A DNA stretch of 54,083 bases from an uncultured Collinsella sp. (GCA_902492935.1 CABUNJ010000016.1:1-54083); one strand, 5' to 3'; positions 16,589 to 24,887 are shown, counted from the stretch's first letter. Made by a program: numbers and translations. The notes: generated by a model from the letters alone, not told the origin.

Positions 16589-16616
16589 GTTACGCGGTTT
16601 GGTAAAACCGCGTAAC
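16589..16616 (-). terminator. Hairpin directly after the GntR paralogue 2 stop
   Basis: GTTACGCGGTTT (16589-16600) and AAACCGCGTAAC (16605-16616) form a 12-bp perfect stem that abuts the stop codon. A T-run is lacking on the minus strand, so termination strength is uncertain. Confidence 0.5.
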
Positions 16617-17336
16617 TTACATGACCATAACGTAGCGCGATCCCACGTAGTACTGCTTACCCATCAGAACCGGCTCGCCATTGGGGCCGATAAAGCCGGC
16701 ACGCAGGTTGAGCAGCGGATCGTGCGGAGCAATGCCCAGCTCGGCCGCCTGCTCGGCGTTAGCTCGAACGGCCTCGACCGTGCGGTAGCCAACCGAGACA
16801 ATCGGCGTTCCGCCAACACGCTCGACCTCGGCAAAAATCGACTTGTCCTCAAGATCGGCCTTCAACAGCTCACGGTAGGCGTCAAACGGCACAAAGATGT
16901 TCTCCTCAAAGATGGGCTCGCCGTCGGCCGTACGCACGCGCTTGATATGCAGCAGCAGCGCATCCTTCTGCAAGCCAAAGAACTCCATCTCGTTTTGGCG
17001 CGCCGGAACGATCTGGCGATCGACCACGTGTGCACCGGCCTTCATGCCGTTGTCGGCACACAGCGCGGTAAACGTCTGCAGCGTCGAGGCATGGAACTGG
17101 CGATTGATATGCGGCGTGGAAACAAAGGTGCCACGGCCCTGTTGCTTAACCAGGTAGCCATCGGAGCAGAGCTCCTCGACGGCGCGGCGCACGGTAATAC
17201 GGCTCACCTCATACTGGTCGGCAAGCTCAAGCTCGGACGGGATACGCTCCTTGGGTGCATAAACACCTTTCTCGATTGCATCCTTGATTTCGTCGTAAAT
17301 CTGCTGGTAAAGCGGTGCATTTTTGGGCGCAGGCAT
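16617..17336 (-). CDS. GntR/HutC-type transcriptional regulator (UTRA), paralogue 2
   Basis: Predicted 239-residue repressor with a GntR winged helix (about residues 7-75: PLYQQIYDEIKDAIEKGVYA, SELELADQYEVSRITVRRAV) and a UTRA effector domain (about 95-238, ending YYVGSRYVMVM). It is close in sequence to the regulator at 13531 (shared EEL-GYL-QQGRGTFV segment and similar C terminus). Its own promoter has an ACGT-N5-ACGT palindrome that recurs before the PTS operon and the DMT gene, so it is the best candidate for the regulator of the PTS-SIS system. It lies about 6 kb downstream of that operon start, on the same strand, separated by yitT and the HAD gene. Confidence 0.92.
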   Translation of the reverse strand: MPAPKNAPLYQQIYDEIKDAIEKGVYAPKERIPSELELADQYEVSRITVRRAVEELCSDGYLVKQQGRGTFVSTPHINRQFHASTLQTFTALCADNGMKAGAHVVDRQIVPARQNEMEFFGLQKDALLLHIKRVRTADGEPIFEENIFVPFDAYRELLKADLEDKSIFAEVERVGGTPIVSVGYRTVEAVRANAEQAAELGIAPHDPLLNLRAGFIGPNGEPVLMGKQYYVGSRYVMVM

Positions 17337-17373
17337 ATCTAATCACTCTTATCGAAATATCGAAATAACTAAT

Positions 17374-17386
17374 ACGTATATAACGT
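17374..17386. promoter_or_regulatory. ACGT-N5-ACGT operator of GntR paralogue 2
   Basis: ACGTATATAACGT is symmetric about an AT spacer, 38 bases before the start codon of the regulator. The same design is seen at 23523-23537 and 24797-24809. Confidence 0.55.
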
Positions 17387-17428
17387 CTAGGTTCATGTTA
17401 CCTCATAATGATAAAACGATACACCCTC

Positions 17429-17478
17429 CCTACCAAAAAGCGACAGCTTCGTTTTGGTGGGTTTTACCTGGGCAAACG
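17429..17478 (-). repeat. Dispersed hairpin element, copy 2
   Basis: CCTACCAAAA (17429-17438) pairs with TTTTGGTGGG (17452-17461). It continues into TTTTACCTGGGCAAACG, the reverse complement of the flank of copy 1. The loop has drifted (GCGACAGCTTCG). It lies between yitT and GntR paralogue 2. Confidence 0.8.
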
Positions 17479-17556
17479 AAAGCCTCCCGAAAGCAGCGAG
17501 GCTTTCGAGGGGCTCAAGCGGGCAGGATCGCGACGGGCCGGCAAAATGCCAAGACC

Positions 17557-18564
17557 CTACTTGCCGTCGTCCTGCTGCAGGCTGTCCTGCTCGCTGAGGC
17601 GCGCCTGCTTGCTGGCCATGCGCGCGGGCTTGTCGGGATCGGGAACGGCCGTGGGCATGGGCTCGTCGACATGACCGCCCCACCAGCCGCCCACAAAGTT
17701 GAGCGTGTGGAACACGTTGATCACGGCGCCGGGATCAATGTCGCACACCAGCTTGATAATGTCCTGGCTCTCGTAGGTCGAGACAACGGCGTGCAGCAGG
17801 TACATCTTTTCGCGGCTGTATCCGCCGATGACCTCGGCGCAGCTAATGCCGTGCTGAAAATGGTCAACATAGGCGGTCATGACCTCGTCGGCCTTACGCG
17901 TCGTGATTTGCAGCGTCACGCGATCGTAGCGACGATAGAAGCTGTCGATGGCCTTGGTCGAAATAAACTGGAACACGATGGAGTACGCTGCGTTGTCCCA
18001 GCCAAACATAAAACCAAAGATCGCCAGGATAAAGCAGTTGAAACCAAAGATGACGCCCCAGATGGTCTTGCCCGTGTGGTTGGAAACCCACAACGCGATA
18101 AAGTCGGTGCCGCCGGTGGATGCGCCGGACTTGAGCGCGATGGCAGCGCCCAGACCCGAGACCACGCCGCCAAAAATGATGAGCATGATCTTGTCGCCCA
18201 AAAACGGCGCAAAGTGAAAGACGTTGAGGAACAGCGACGAGAGCACGACCTGCATCATCGAGAAGATGACGAAGCGCTTGCTAATGCCGCTCCAGCATAG
18301 GAGCGCCACGGGGATGTTGAGCGCGAGTATACCGAGCGAGATGTCGATATGAACGCCACCCAGCGAAGTAACGCGATCGAGCAGGACCGCGACGCCGGTG
18401 AGACCGCTCGGAAGCAGGTCGGCGGGCTGAATGAACGCCTGGATCAGAAATGTCTGGAGAACGGCTGATATGGTGACCGCCACGGCGGTAATAGCGCGGC
18501 GGACGATGGTGAGGCGGCCGAGCACGAGCACGCGGTCCGTGAGCTGATCGATGGCGTTCGCCAC
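17557..18564 (-). CDS. YitT-family membrane protein (DUF161/DUF2179)
   Basis: Predicted 335-residue integral membrane protein. Five to six hydrophobic segments span about residues 25-215, with the family-typical glycine-rich loops LLPSGLTGVAVLLDR and SGASTGGTDFIALWVSNHTG. A soluble DUF2179 domain follows (about 230-285: AVIGG-like GGYSREKMYLLHAVVSTYES). The last 45 residues are charged and probably disordered. The family is widespread in Firmicutes and Coriobacteria, but its transport role is not established. The gene sits between the GntR regulator and the HAD gene on the same strand; a link to sugar use is possible but not shown. Confidence 0.92.
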   Translation of the reverse strand: MANAIDQLTDRVLVLGRLTIVRRAITAVAVTISAVLQTFLIQAFIQPADLLPSGLTGVAVLLDRVTSLGGVHIDISLGILALNIPVALLCWSGISKRFVIFSMMQVVLSSLFLNVFHFAPFLGDKIMLIIFGGVVSGLGAAIALKSGASTGGTDFIALWVSNHTGKTIWGVIFGFNCFILAIFGFMFGWDNAAYSIVFQFISTKAIDSFYRRYDRVTLQITTRKADEVMTAYVDHFQHGISCAEVIGGYSREKMYLLHAVVSTYESQDIIKLVCDIDPGAVINVFHTLNFVGGWWGGHVDEPMPTAVPDPDKPARMASKQARLSEQDSLQQDDGK

Positions 18565-18700
18565 GTAGGCTCCTTTCGAAGGCAGATATAGTTGTGGGGC
18601 ATGCCGGCGATTGTAGCATGGAGCGACGAGAGGTGCTTTAATTCACCCTCTCTCGACAACCAAAACGGGACCGGCAACCCCACAACCAAAGGCTCAAATT

Positions 18701-18825
18701 CTAAATGAGTAGACTTTTCGCGACCTGCCGAGCACAGCCAATAACAACCACCTCTGTGACCTGCGGTTTTACTAAGGCAGAAACGCTTTGTGCTCGGCCT
18801 GCGACAAAAAGTCTACTCACTTAGT
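18701..18825. repeat. 125-bp inverted-repeat element between yitT and the HAD gene
   Basis: The left arm (18701-18738, starting CTAAATGAGTAGACTTTT) is inverted at 18785-18825 with a few mismatches (AAAAAGTCTACTCACTTAG at the end). Both arms share the GCGAC-CTGCCGAGCACA segment. The centre is AT-rich. No open frame is credible. The shape fits a MITE-like or REP-type element. The rest of the 354-bp gap (18565-18918) shows no gene. Confidence 0.75.
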
Positions 18826-18918
18826 CTGAGTCGAAGCCAAACGGATCAAATTGAAGCCAAAATGAGCCGATTCGCCGCCATAAATGCATGGATCCGTAAT
18901 TCTCGCGGTGGATTGACA

Positions 18919-19548
18919 CTACAAAGCGACCAAAATGTCGGACAGGTTGTCGATGACAACGTCGGCGGCGGACTGATCCAGGTTGACGCCCTCGTGCGGA
19001 CGCAGCGCCAGGACGCGAGCGCCGGAGCGCTTGCCGGCCTCGATGCCCAAAGGCGAGTCCTCGATAACCAGGCACTCGGTCGGCTCCACCTCCAGCGCCT
19101 CCATGGCACGCAGGTAGATCTCGGGGTCGGGCTTAAACGCGCTGCACTCGTGACCGCTGATGGTGTAGTCCAGCACGTCGGCGATACCGGCAATCTCCAC
19201 CAGCTCGTCGATCAGCTCGCGATAGGACGAGCTCGCGATGGCGCACTTCACGCCACGCTCGTGCAACTCGCGCATCACCGGCTCCGTCTGCTTGTTGAGC
19301 AGCTCGGCATACGGAACGGGGTGAGCGGGACTGTAGACCTGCTTGTACTCCATGCGCAGACGCTCGCGCAGCTCAACATCGTCGGGCACCAGCGCCTCCC
19401 AAATGGCAGGCTCGTTAGACCCCGAAAGATCGGGGATCTCGTCAAAGTGGAAGCCCTTCTCCTCCATAAACGCCACGCGACGACGGTTGTAGAACCACTC
19501 GGTATCGACCAGCACGCCGTCCATATCAAACAGCACTGCCTTGATCAT
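18919..19548 (-). CDS. HAD-superfamily phosphatase/phosphomutase (beta-phosphoglucomutase-like)
   Basis: Predicted 209-residue enzyme. Motif I is FDMDGVLVDTE (nucleophile D8, acid D10), motif II is ASSSYRE, motif III is the lysine in FKPDPEIYLRA and motif IV is IEDSPLGIEAG. A helical cap lies between motifs I and II. This is the subfamily IA pattern shared by beta-phosphoglucomutase and sugar-phosphate phosphatases. The ATG at 19548 was chosen over the upstream one at 19554 because GGAGGAG would touch the latter. It lies downstream of the PTS-SIS genes, past a strong terminator, so it is probably transcribed separately or by read-through. Dephosphorylation of a sugar phosphate from that pathway is plausible. 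Confidence 0.9.
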   Translation of the reverse strand: MIKAVLFDMDGVLVDTEWFYNRRRVAFMEEKGFHFDEIPDLSGSNEPAIWEALVPDDVELRERLRMEYKQVYSPAHPVPYAELLNKQTEPVMRELHERGVKCAIASSSYRELIDELVEIAGIADVLDYTISGHECSAFKPDPEIYLRAMEALEVEPTECLVIEDSPLGIEAGKRSGARVLALRPHEGVNLDQSAADVVIDNLSDILVAL

Positions 19549-19563
19549 ACGCATCTCCTCCCA

Positions 19564-19607
19564 CCTGCCAAAAAGGGACAGGTTTATTTTGGTAGGTTTT
19601 ATCTGGG
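19564..19607 (-). repeat. Dispersed hairpin element, copy 3
   Basis: CCTGCCAAAA (19564-19573) pairs with TTTTGGTAGG (19587-19596) around AGGGACAGGTTTA, followed by TTTTATCTGGG. Over its stem and loop it is nearly the exact reverse complement of copy 1. It lies between the HAD gene and the terminator of SIS paralogue 2. Confidence 0.85.
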
Positions 19608-19641
19608 ATTTGCGACGCGACAGACACGCCCTCCCCAGAGC

Positions 19642-19673
19642 AAAAAAGGGGATGGGGCGCAAACCCCATCCCC
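19642..19673 (-). terminator. Intrinsic terminator of the PTS-SIS operon
   Basis: On the minus strand GGGGATGGGG pairs with CCCCATCCCC (19648-19657 with 19664-19673) and is followed by TTTTTTG. It stands 35 bases after the SIS stop. Confidence 0.92.
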
Positions 19674-19707
19674 TCTCAATCAACCCGTAAGGTCTACTTA
19701 CTTGTGA

Positions 19708-20691
19708 TTAGTAGGAAAGCTTCCACATGTAGCGACGCATGGTCAGCGGGTGCTGACGAGCCTCGGCGATCTGGTTGCCATACTCGCGCATAACGGCGAG
19801 GTGCAGCAGCGGGTTGAAGTAGGTGACGACGCTCGCGGGCACGGCGTCAGCCAGGCCGTAGTCCTTGGAGTCGATCAGAGCGACCTTGGCGCCCATGCGC
19901 TCAAGGAAGGTGAGGGCGCGGGCGTCCATCGGACGGGTGGCGCCATCGGACATGAAGAAGACGTAGGGCTTACCCTCGGTGGAAACCTCGAACGGGCCGT
20001 GGAAGTACTCGCCGGTGTTGTAGGCGGCGGCGTCGATCCACTGCATCTCGGTGAACAGGAAGGCGGCGTGAGAATAAGCCATCTTCTCGGAGGCACCGGA
20101 AGCCATGAAGTAGATCATCTTGTCGTCCTTGAAGTCCTCGGCGAACTTCTTGGCGAGCTTCTTGCAGTGCTGAGCGGCGTTCTCGCAGAGATCGAAGATG
20201 TTGGTGAGGCCGGTGATCATGTCCTCGTAGTGGTCATAGCCCTCGGTCTGCTGAAGGATCTCGACAGCAAGAGCGATGGCATAGCCGGGCTTCTCGCACT
20301 TGGCAGCGTAGTTGGCGTGGAAGCCGTGAACGATAACGTGGTCGGCGTCGACGGTCAGAGCGGAGCCAGGCTTGTTGGTGAGGGAGACGACCGGGCAGTT
20401 GTGCTTCTTGGCGGTCTTGTTGGCCTCGACGGTCTCGGGCGTGGAGCCACCGAGGGAGCAGGTGATCACGAAGGTGTGCTCGTTGACCCAGGAAGGCGTA
20501 TCGTAGTTGAACTCGTTAGCGGTGAAGATCTGAACGTTCAGCTTGTCCGTGTTGTTGGCCAGGAAGTACTTGGCGGGGTACAGGTCGGACATGGAAGCAC
20601 CGCAGCCGACGAAAGCGACGCTGTGAATCTCGTGGTCGGACAGGACGTCAGCGACGATCTGCTTAGGGAGGTTAAGGTCGATCTCGTACAT
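19708..20691 (-). CDS. SIS-domain sugar-phosphate isomerase/deglycase, paralogue 2 (PTS-linked)
   Basis: Predicted 327-residue double-SIS protein. Its landmarks are VGCGASMSD and the phosphate loop TCSLGGSTPETVE in the first fold, and MASGASEKMAYSHA plus NTGEYFHGPFE in the second. It ends TMRRYMWKLSY, a tail shared with paralogue 3. It resembles FrlB/GfrF-type deglycases. It is the last gene of a mannose-family PTS operon, so its substrate should be the phosphosugar that this PTS delivers; fructoselysine- or glucoselysine-6-phosphate is the best guess. The ATG at 20691 was preferred since AAAGGA abuts the ATG at 20700. The gap to IID holds a hairpin. Confidence 0.88.
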   Translation of the reverse strand: MYEIDLNLPKQIVADVLSDHEIHSVAFVGCGASMSDLYPAKYFLANNTDKLNVQIFTANEFNYDTPSWVNEHTFVITCSLGGSTPETVEANKTAKKHNCPVVSLTNKPGSALTVDADHVIVHGFHANYAAKCEKPGYAIALAVEILQQTEGYDHYEDMITGLTNIFDLCENAAQHCKKLAKKFAEDFKDDKMIYFMASGASEKMAYSHAAFLFTEMQWIDAAAYNTGEYFHGPFEVSTEGKPYVFFMSDGATRPMDARALTFLERMGAKVALIDSKDYGLADAVPASVVTYFNPLLHLAVMREYGNQIAEARQHPLTMRRYMWKLSY

Positions 20692-20824
20692 CTGACACAT
20701 TCCTTTCGATTTTTGCGGCGCCACTTTGCCGGGCGCACGCAGGGTTACCGTGATTTGGACCGAATCGCCGGTCCGTTGAAGATGCGACAAAGGGACTGGC
20801 CTATTGTCACGTATAGGGATGGGA

Positions 20825-20855
20825 GCCTGCCTGGGGTATGGGATGTCAGGCAGGC
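20825..20855 (-). other. Intercistronic hairpin between PTS IID and SIS paralogue 2
   Basis: GCCTGCCTG (20825-20833) pairs with CAGGCAGGC (20847-20855). There is no T-run on the minus strand. Such hairpins after PTS genes often protect mRNA or lower expression of the next gene. Confidence 0.5.
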
Positions 20856-20889
20856 CCCCGGGGGAAAGCGGTTAGACGCTTGGTCGCGA

Positions 20890-21723
20890 CTAGGCCAGGA
20901 TGCCGGCCGCGGAGAGGGCGATGCCGCCCACGATGGCGATCACGAGAAGCCAACCGGTGTTGACGTTCTTCTTGATGAGCCAGTACATAAGGCCGGTGAG
21001 GCCGAGGGAGATCATCTGCGGCATCATGCCGTCCAGGATGTCCTGGATAACGACGGTGCCCTCAGCGAACTGCAGCGGGGTGGTGGCGCCGATCAGCGTA
21101 GCGATCATGCCGCCCACGGACATAAGACCCACGATGCCGCAGACATACATGAGCTTCTCCATGAGGTCGCCGCCCTGAAGCTTGCTCAGGTACTCGTGGC
21201 CGCCCTGATAGCCCATCTTGGCTGCGAACCAAGTGATCAGCACGGAGGGGACGATGGAGATGAGCATGGCCAGGATCGGGCCCATGATGGAGCCCTGCTG
21301 AGCCAGCTGAACGCCAAGGCCAAAGGCGATAACGCGGATGGTGCCCTGGAAGAAGGAGTCACCGATGCCGGAAAGCGGACCCATGAGGGAGGTCTTGACC
21401 GCGTTGATCGAATCGGGATCGAAGTTCTCGGGATCCTTGGCGTACTCCTCCTCCATGGAGGCGGAGAGGCCCAGGATGAAAGCGCTCGTCTGCGGGGTGC
21501 AGTTGTAGAACGCCATGTGACGGTGGTAAGCCTCTTTCTTAGCAGCGAGCTGCTTGGGGTCGGACTCATCCGGATAGAGGCGATCGAGCGTGGGAACCAT
21601 GCCGTAGAGGAAGCCCATGTTCATCTGACGCTCGTAGTTCCAAGAGGCCTGGATGGCCCAGGAGCGCCAGAAGAACTGGCTGACCTTCTTGTTCAGGGAC
21701 ACGTCCTTGGTTGCGGTTGCCAT
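20890..21723 (-). CDS. PTS mannose/fructose/sorbose-family IID component
   Basis: Predicted 277-residue membrane subunit. The N terminus VSQFFWRSWAIQASWNYERQ and the segment SLMGPLSGIGDSFFQGTIR are diagnostic of the IID (ManZ) family. The C-terminal part has hydrophobic segments (GPILAMLISIVPSVLITWF, LMYVCGIVGLMSVGGMIATL, WLLVIAIVGGIALSAAGIL). With IIC it forms the channel that brings the sugar in during phosphorylation. AAGGAGG is eight bases before the ATG at 21723, and the in-frame upstream ATGs lie inside the IIC gene. It is the third gene of the IIAB-IIC-IID-SIS operon. Confidence 0.95.
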   Translation of the reverse strand: MATATKDVSLNKKVSQFFWRSWAIQASWNYERQMNMGFLYGMVPTLDRLYPDESDPKQLAAKKEAYHRHMAFYNCTPQTSAFILGLSASMEEEYAKDPENFDPDSINAVKTSLMGPLSGIGDSFFQGTIRVIAFGLGVQLAQQGSIMGPILAMLISIVPSVLITWFAAKMGYQGGHEYLSKLQGGDLMEKLMYVCGIVGLMSVGGMIATLIGATTPLQFAEGTVVIQDILDGMMPQMISLGLTGLMYWLIKKNVNTGWLLVIAIVGGIALSAAGILA

Positions 21724-21736
21724 AGTGTGTTCCTCC

Positions 21737-22531
21737 TTAGTCTTCGTCGTCTTCGAGCGGATCGTAGTCGGAATCGACACCGGCGGCTGCATGGGAACCG
21801 TTGAACTTGAAGCCCATGAAGACGACAGCCAGGCACACACCGATCAGAGCGACCGCGATGACGGACAGGTTGAGGTAAGCGGCGAGCAGGAAACCGATGA
21901 ACAGGAACGGAGTCATACCCTTCTTGATCATCATGGTGAGCAGCAGGGCCAAGCCGTAGGCGGTCATGATCTTGGTCGAAACGTTAAGACCAGTGGACAG
22001 CCACTCGGGAACCATGTTGACGATGGCCTGAACCAGGTCGGTACCAACAAAGACGGCGAGGAAGATCGGCAGGAAGTACATGACAGCGTACAGACCGGAG
22101 CCGGCGCAGATGTGCATACGGTAGGCGGTCTTGAAGTTACCGTTATCGATCGCGTTATCTGCCACATGGGTGAGGGCGGCGATGATGGAACGGAACACGA
22201 TGCCGAGGAGCTGACCCAGGACGGCGACCGGGATGGCGATCGTCATGGCGGTCTCGGCGGAAGCATCGGTCAGGCACGCAAAGGCAGCGGCCACGATGCC
22301 GCCCAGGACCATATCGGGCGGAACGGCGGCGCCGACCTGCACCAGGCCCATGGACACGAGCTCGACGGCGGCACCGACGGCAAGGCCGGTGGGCACATCG
22401 CCCAGCAGCAGACCGACGAGCGTAGCGCCAACGAGGGGCTGCTCGAAGTTAAGACGACCGAGCAGGCGGGAGTCCCACATGCAGAACACGCCGACGAGGC
22501 CGACGAGCACCGCACTGATGAACGTATTCAT
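21737..22531 (-). CDS. PTS mannose/fructose/sorbose-family IIC component
   Basis: Predicted 264-residue permease of the ManY type with about seven hydrophobic segments. FEQPLVGATLVGLLLGDVP, AVELVSMGLVQVGAAVPPD and ILG-type glycine loops near the N terminus are typical of the family. It forms the sugar-specific channel with IID. AAAGGAG precedes the start at 22531. It ends only 13 bases before the IID start and begins 36 bases after the IIAB stop, so tight operon structure is clear. The last 40 residues are polar and acidic (DSDYDPLEDDED). Confidence 0.95.
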   Translation of the reverse strand: MNTFISAVLVGLVGVFCMWDSRLLGRLNFEQPLVGATLVGLLLGDVPTGLAVGAAVELVSMGLVQVGAAVPPDMVLGGIVAAAFACLTDASAETAMTIAIPVAVLGQLLGIVFRSIIAALTHVADNAIDNGNFKTAYRMHICAGSGLYAVMYFLPIFLAVFVGTDLVQAIVNMVPEWLSTGLNVSTKIMTAYGLALLLTMMIKKGMTPFLFIGFLLAAYLNLSVIAVALIGVCLAVVFMGFKFNGSHAAAGVDSDYDPLEDDED

Positions 22532-22567
22532 ACCCTTCTCCTTTCAGTCAGGCAAAAGCCTGGTTGA

Positions 22568-23491
22568 TTACAGCTTGGCGTCGATGTCGACGCTCTGATA
22601 CGTAGGGGTCTGCTGGACATAGAGCTTGATGCCCATGTCGAGCAGCTGGTTGACGTCGGCCTTCTGGGTGGCGTCGAGGAAGACGGAGCTGTCCTTGCCG
22701 CCGACCTGATCGGCACCGTCGTGGTTGGCGGTGGCGCCCAGGTTGATGGCGTCGAGCTTGTAGCCCTGGCAGAACTGCAGCATCTCAGCCGTGTTGCCAA
22801 AGACGAACATGACGCGCTCGCCGAGGGTGTTGAGCTTGTCCATCTTGGCGAGGGCACGCTCGACGGTGAAGACGTTCAGGCGCACGCCCTGGGGCTTGGC
22901 CAGCTTAAGAGCGCCCTTCTTGATGTCATCGTTGGCGGCAGCGTTGTCGACGACGATGATGCGCTCGGCCTGAACCTTGGTGGTCCAGGTAAAGACGACC
23001 TGGCCGTGCAGCAGACGGTAGTCAAGACGTGCGAGGACGATCTTGGCGGGACCGGAGCTGTGACGGGGCGCCTTGGCCTTCTTGGCGGGAGCCGCGGCAG
23101 CCTCGACCGGTGCGTTGGGGTTGGTCAGACCGGTGCGGGCCTCGTTGATGAGGGCTGCGAGCTCGGCACCCTTGACGGGGACGGGGCTCATAGCGAGCGT
23201 GAGCGCCAGCGGGATGTTGAAACCGCTGATTACCGTGAACTTCGTGCCGTTCTTGGAAAGCTCGACCATGTTGTTGTTGACCGAGCTGCCGAGCATATCG
23301 GTCAGCACATAGACGGTGTCGTCCGCGTTGAACGTGGCGATCAGGGCGTCCACCTTATTGGTGATGGGCTCCTTGTCGTCACGAGCAAGCGACACGACGT
23401 GGACGTTCGACACGTCGCCGAGAACCATCTCGAGCGTGTCTTTGGCGCCTGCGGCCAGGCCGCCATGAGATGCGAGAATGATCTGATTCAT
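22568..23491 (-). CDS. PTS mannose-family fused IIAB component
   Basis: Predicted 307-residue cytoplasmic phosphotransfer protein. The IIA domain (1-125) has the phospho-histidine H9 in ILASHGGLA. An Ala/Lys-rich linker (about 127-147) joins it to the IIB domain (148-307), whose phospho-histidine is H162 in LDYRLLHGQV; the family consensus is DDRLIHGQV, so one Asp is replaced by Leu. HPr phosphorylates IIA, IIA passes the group to IIB, and IIB phosphorylates the incoming sugar. It is the first gene of the operon. AGGAGG is upstream, and a minus-strand TATAAT (23518-23523) overlaps a palindromic operator. Confidence 0.95.
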   Translation of the reverse strand: MNQIILASHGGLAAGAKDTLEMVLGDVSNVHVVSLARDDKEPITNKVDALIATFNADDTVYVLTDMLGSSVNNNMVELSKNGTKFTVISGFNIPLALTLAMSPVPVKGAELAALINEARTGLTNPNAPVEAAAAPAKKAKAPRHSSGPAKIVLARLDYRLLHGQVVFTWTTKVQAERIIVVDNAAANDDIKKGALKLAKPQGVRLNVFTVERALAKMDKLNTLGERVMFVFGNTAEMLQFCQGYKLDAINLGATANHDGADQVGGKDSSVFLDATQKADVNQLLDMGIKLYVQQTPTYQSVDIDAKL

Positions 23492-23517
23492 CTTGCCTCC
23501 TCCTTTTCGTTATGGTC

Positions 23518-23537
23518 ATTATAACGTCTTATACGTT
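23518..23537. promoter_or_regulatory. PTS operon promoter with ACGT-N5-ACGT operator
   Basis: AACGT-CTTAT-ACGTT (23523-23537) is a perfect palindrome around a five-base spacer. It abuts a minus-strand TATAAT (-10) at 23518-23523, so a bound repressor would block the promoter. It matches the site before GntR paralogue 2. Confidence 0.6.
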
Positions 23538-23674
23538 GCGGATATTGCTAATTAGTATAAAGACCGTTCGCGGTTGAAAATCGACCGTTGACGGGTTTAA
23601 CGTACTTGAAACGTTGGAGCTGGACAGGCCGGCGCTAGCTGGATAACCCCAGGTCAGACCCTGCGCGCAATCCC

Positions 23675-24757
23675 CTATCGCACGAAGTACCAGGGGCTTT
23701 CCTGCACGGTGGGTTCCAGCGCGATGCCCGTGCGCTCGCGGAACAGATCCATGTCCTGCGATTTCTCCGTCCACCACGCGTTAGGCTTAAAGGTCATGCT
23801 CTCAACGATATGGCCGACAAAGGCACTGTTGCGCAGCTTGGAAAAGTTGGTGTTCATAATCAGGATGGACGCGAGCACCAGCACGATGCCCAGGACCTTG
23901 ATCGCGCCGGCGGGCTCGGCGTAGATGCCAATACCGACCAGAACGGTCGCCACGGTTTCGAACGAAGCCACGACCGGCACCTTCGATGTCTCAAGATCCA
24001 TCGAAAGGCCCTGCATATAGAAGATGTACGCAAGAGCCGTCGGAATAAAGCCAAAGCCTACGAACAGCAGAATGAGTTGCGGGGACATTGCCGCGGCTAC
24101 ATCGGACCACGGAGCCGAAAGCACCGCCATAAAGCATCCGCCAAAAACAAAGCCCCAAAACGTCACCGCCAGAGGATGCAGCGTCTTGGTGGCCATGCGA
24201 CTAAACACAGCCAGCAGTGCACCGCAAAGTCCGGCGATCACGCCCGACACGACGCCCCAAGCCGAGAAATGGAAACCGGACAGGTCGCCGCTCGTCACCG
24301 CGAGCACGCAACCCACAATGTTAAAGACGATGGCGACGAGCTTGTTGGGGGTCACGTCCTCGCGATATAGCACGCGGCCGAGCACGACGCCAAACACCGG
24401 CGAGGTGTAAAGCAGCACCGAGGCCGTGGACATGCCCACCTCGCCCATGCACTCGTAATAAAGCGTGTTAGCGGTGGCGAGGCCGATAATGCCAAGAAGC
24501 GCGCAGGGAACAAGCTCTTTAGGACTTGCCTTGAACAGTGCCATGGGACCCGAGGCTTTTCCCTCACGAGCACCTCCCTGGCAACCCATAAATGCCAAGA
24601 CCGGAGCCATTAAGACAGCACCCGACAACAGGCGAAAGGCCGCCATGCTCTGAGACGAAACACCCAGGGCCGATATTCCGTTAACAAAGATTCCGATGGT
24701 GCCCCACATAAGCGCGGCGATCAGCACCAGCACATAGCCCAGATTGCTTTTCTTCAA
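23675..24757 (-). CDS. DMT-superfamily (EamA) transporter
   Basis: Predicted 360-residue transporter with ten hydrophobic segments in two EamA repeats: repeat 1 about 6-150 (ALMWGTIGIFVNGISALGVS, TANTLYYECMGEVGMSTASV) and repeat 2 about 170-300 (ALLAVFSRMATKTLHPL, TALAYIFYMQGLSMDLETSK). The final 50 residues (WWTEKSQDMDLFRERTGIAL) are an uncommon hydrophilic tail. EamA proteins often export amino acids or metabolites. A variant of the ACGT-N5-ACGT site lies 40 bases upstream, linking it to the PTS regulon; uptake of the substrate or export of the released amine (for example lysine) is a possible role, by inference only. Confidence 0.9.
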   Translation of the reverse strand: MKKSNLGYVLVLIAALMWGTIGIFVNGISALGVSSQSMAAFRLLSGAVLMAPVLAFMGCQGGAREGKASGPMALFKASPKELVPCALLGIIGLATANTLYYECMGEVGMSTASVLLYTSPVFGVVLGRVLYREDVTPNKLVAIVFNIVGCVLAVTSGDLSGFHFSAWGVVSGVIAGLCGALLAVFSRMATKTLHPLAVTFWGFVFGGCFMAVLSAPWSDVAAAMSPQLILLFVGFGFIPTALAYIFYMQGLSMDLETSKVPVVASFETVATVLVGIGIYAEPAGAIKVLGIVLVLASILIMNTNFSKLRNSAFVGHIVESMTFKPNAWWTEKSQDMDLFRERTGIALEPTVQESPWYFVR

Positions 24758-24796
24758 CGCAGCCTCCTCGCTATTGTTTCCAATATGTTTCGTACT

Positions 24797-24815
24797 ACGT
24801 TATAGTCGTTATATA
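24797..24815. promoter_or_regulatory. ACGT-N5-TCGT operator-like site of the DMT gene
   Basis: ACGTTATAGTCGTTATATA at 24797-24815 keeps the ACGT-N5-ACGT design with one change and the same TATAACG/CGTTATA context as the PTS and GntR promoters. It lies 40 bases before the start codon. Confidence 0.45.
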
Positions 24816-24887
24816 CATTTTTCAAGACACAAATCGGCGAGCGGATAAGTGATCCGTTTTCCTCCGCCCCCAGCGGATTACTGGGCG

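Noticed and set aside
19750..21804. 684-codon plus-strand open frame
   Set aside because: It is antisense to SIS paralogue 2 and PTS IID, both clear family members, and crosses their intergenic hairpin.
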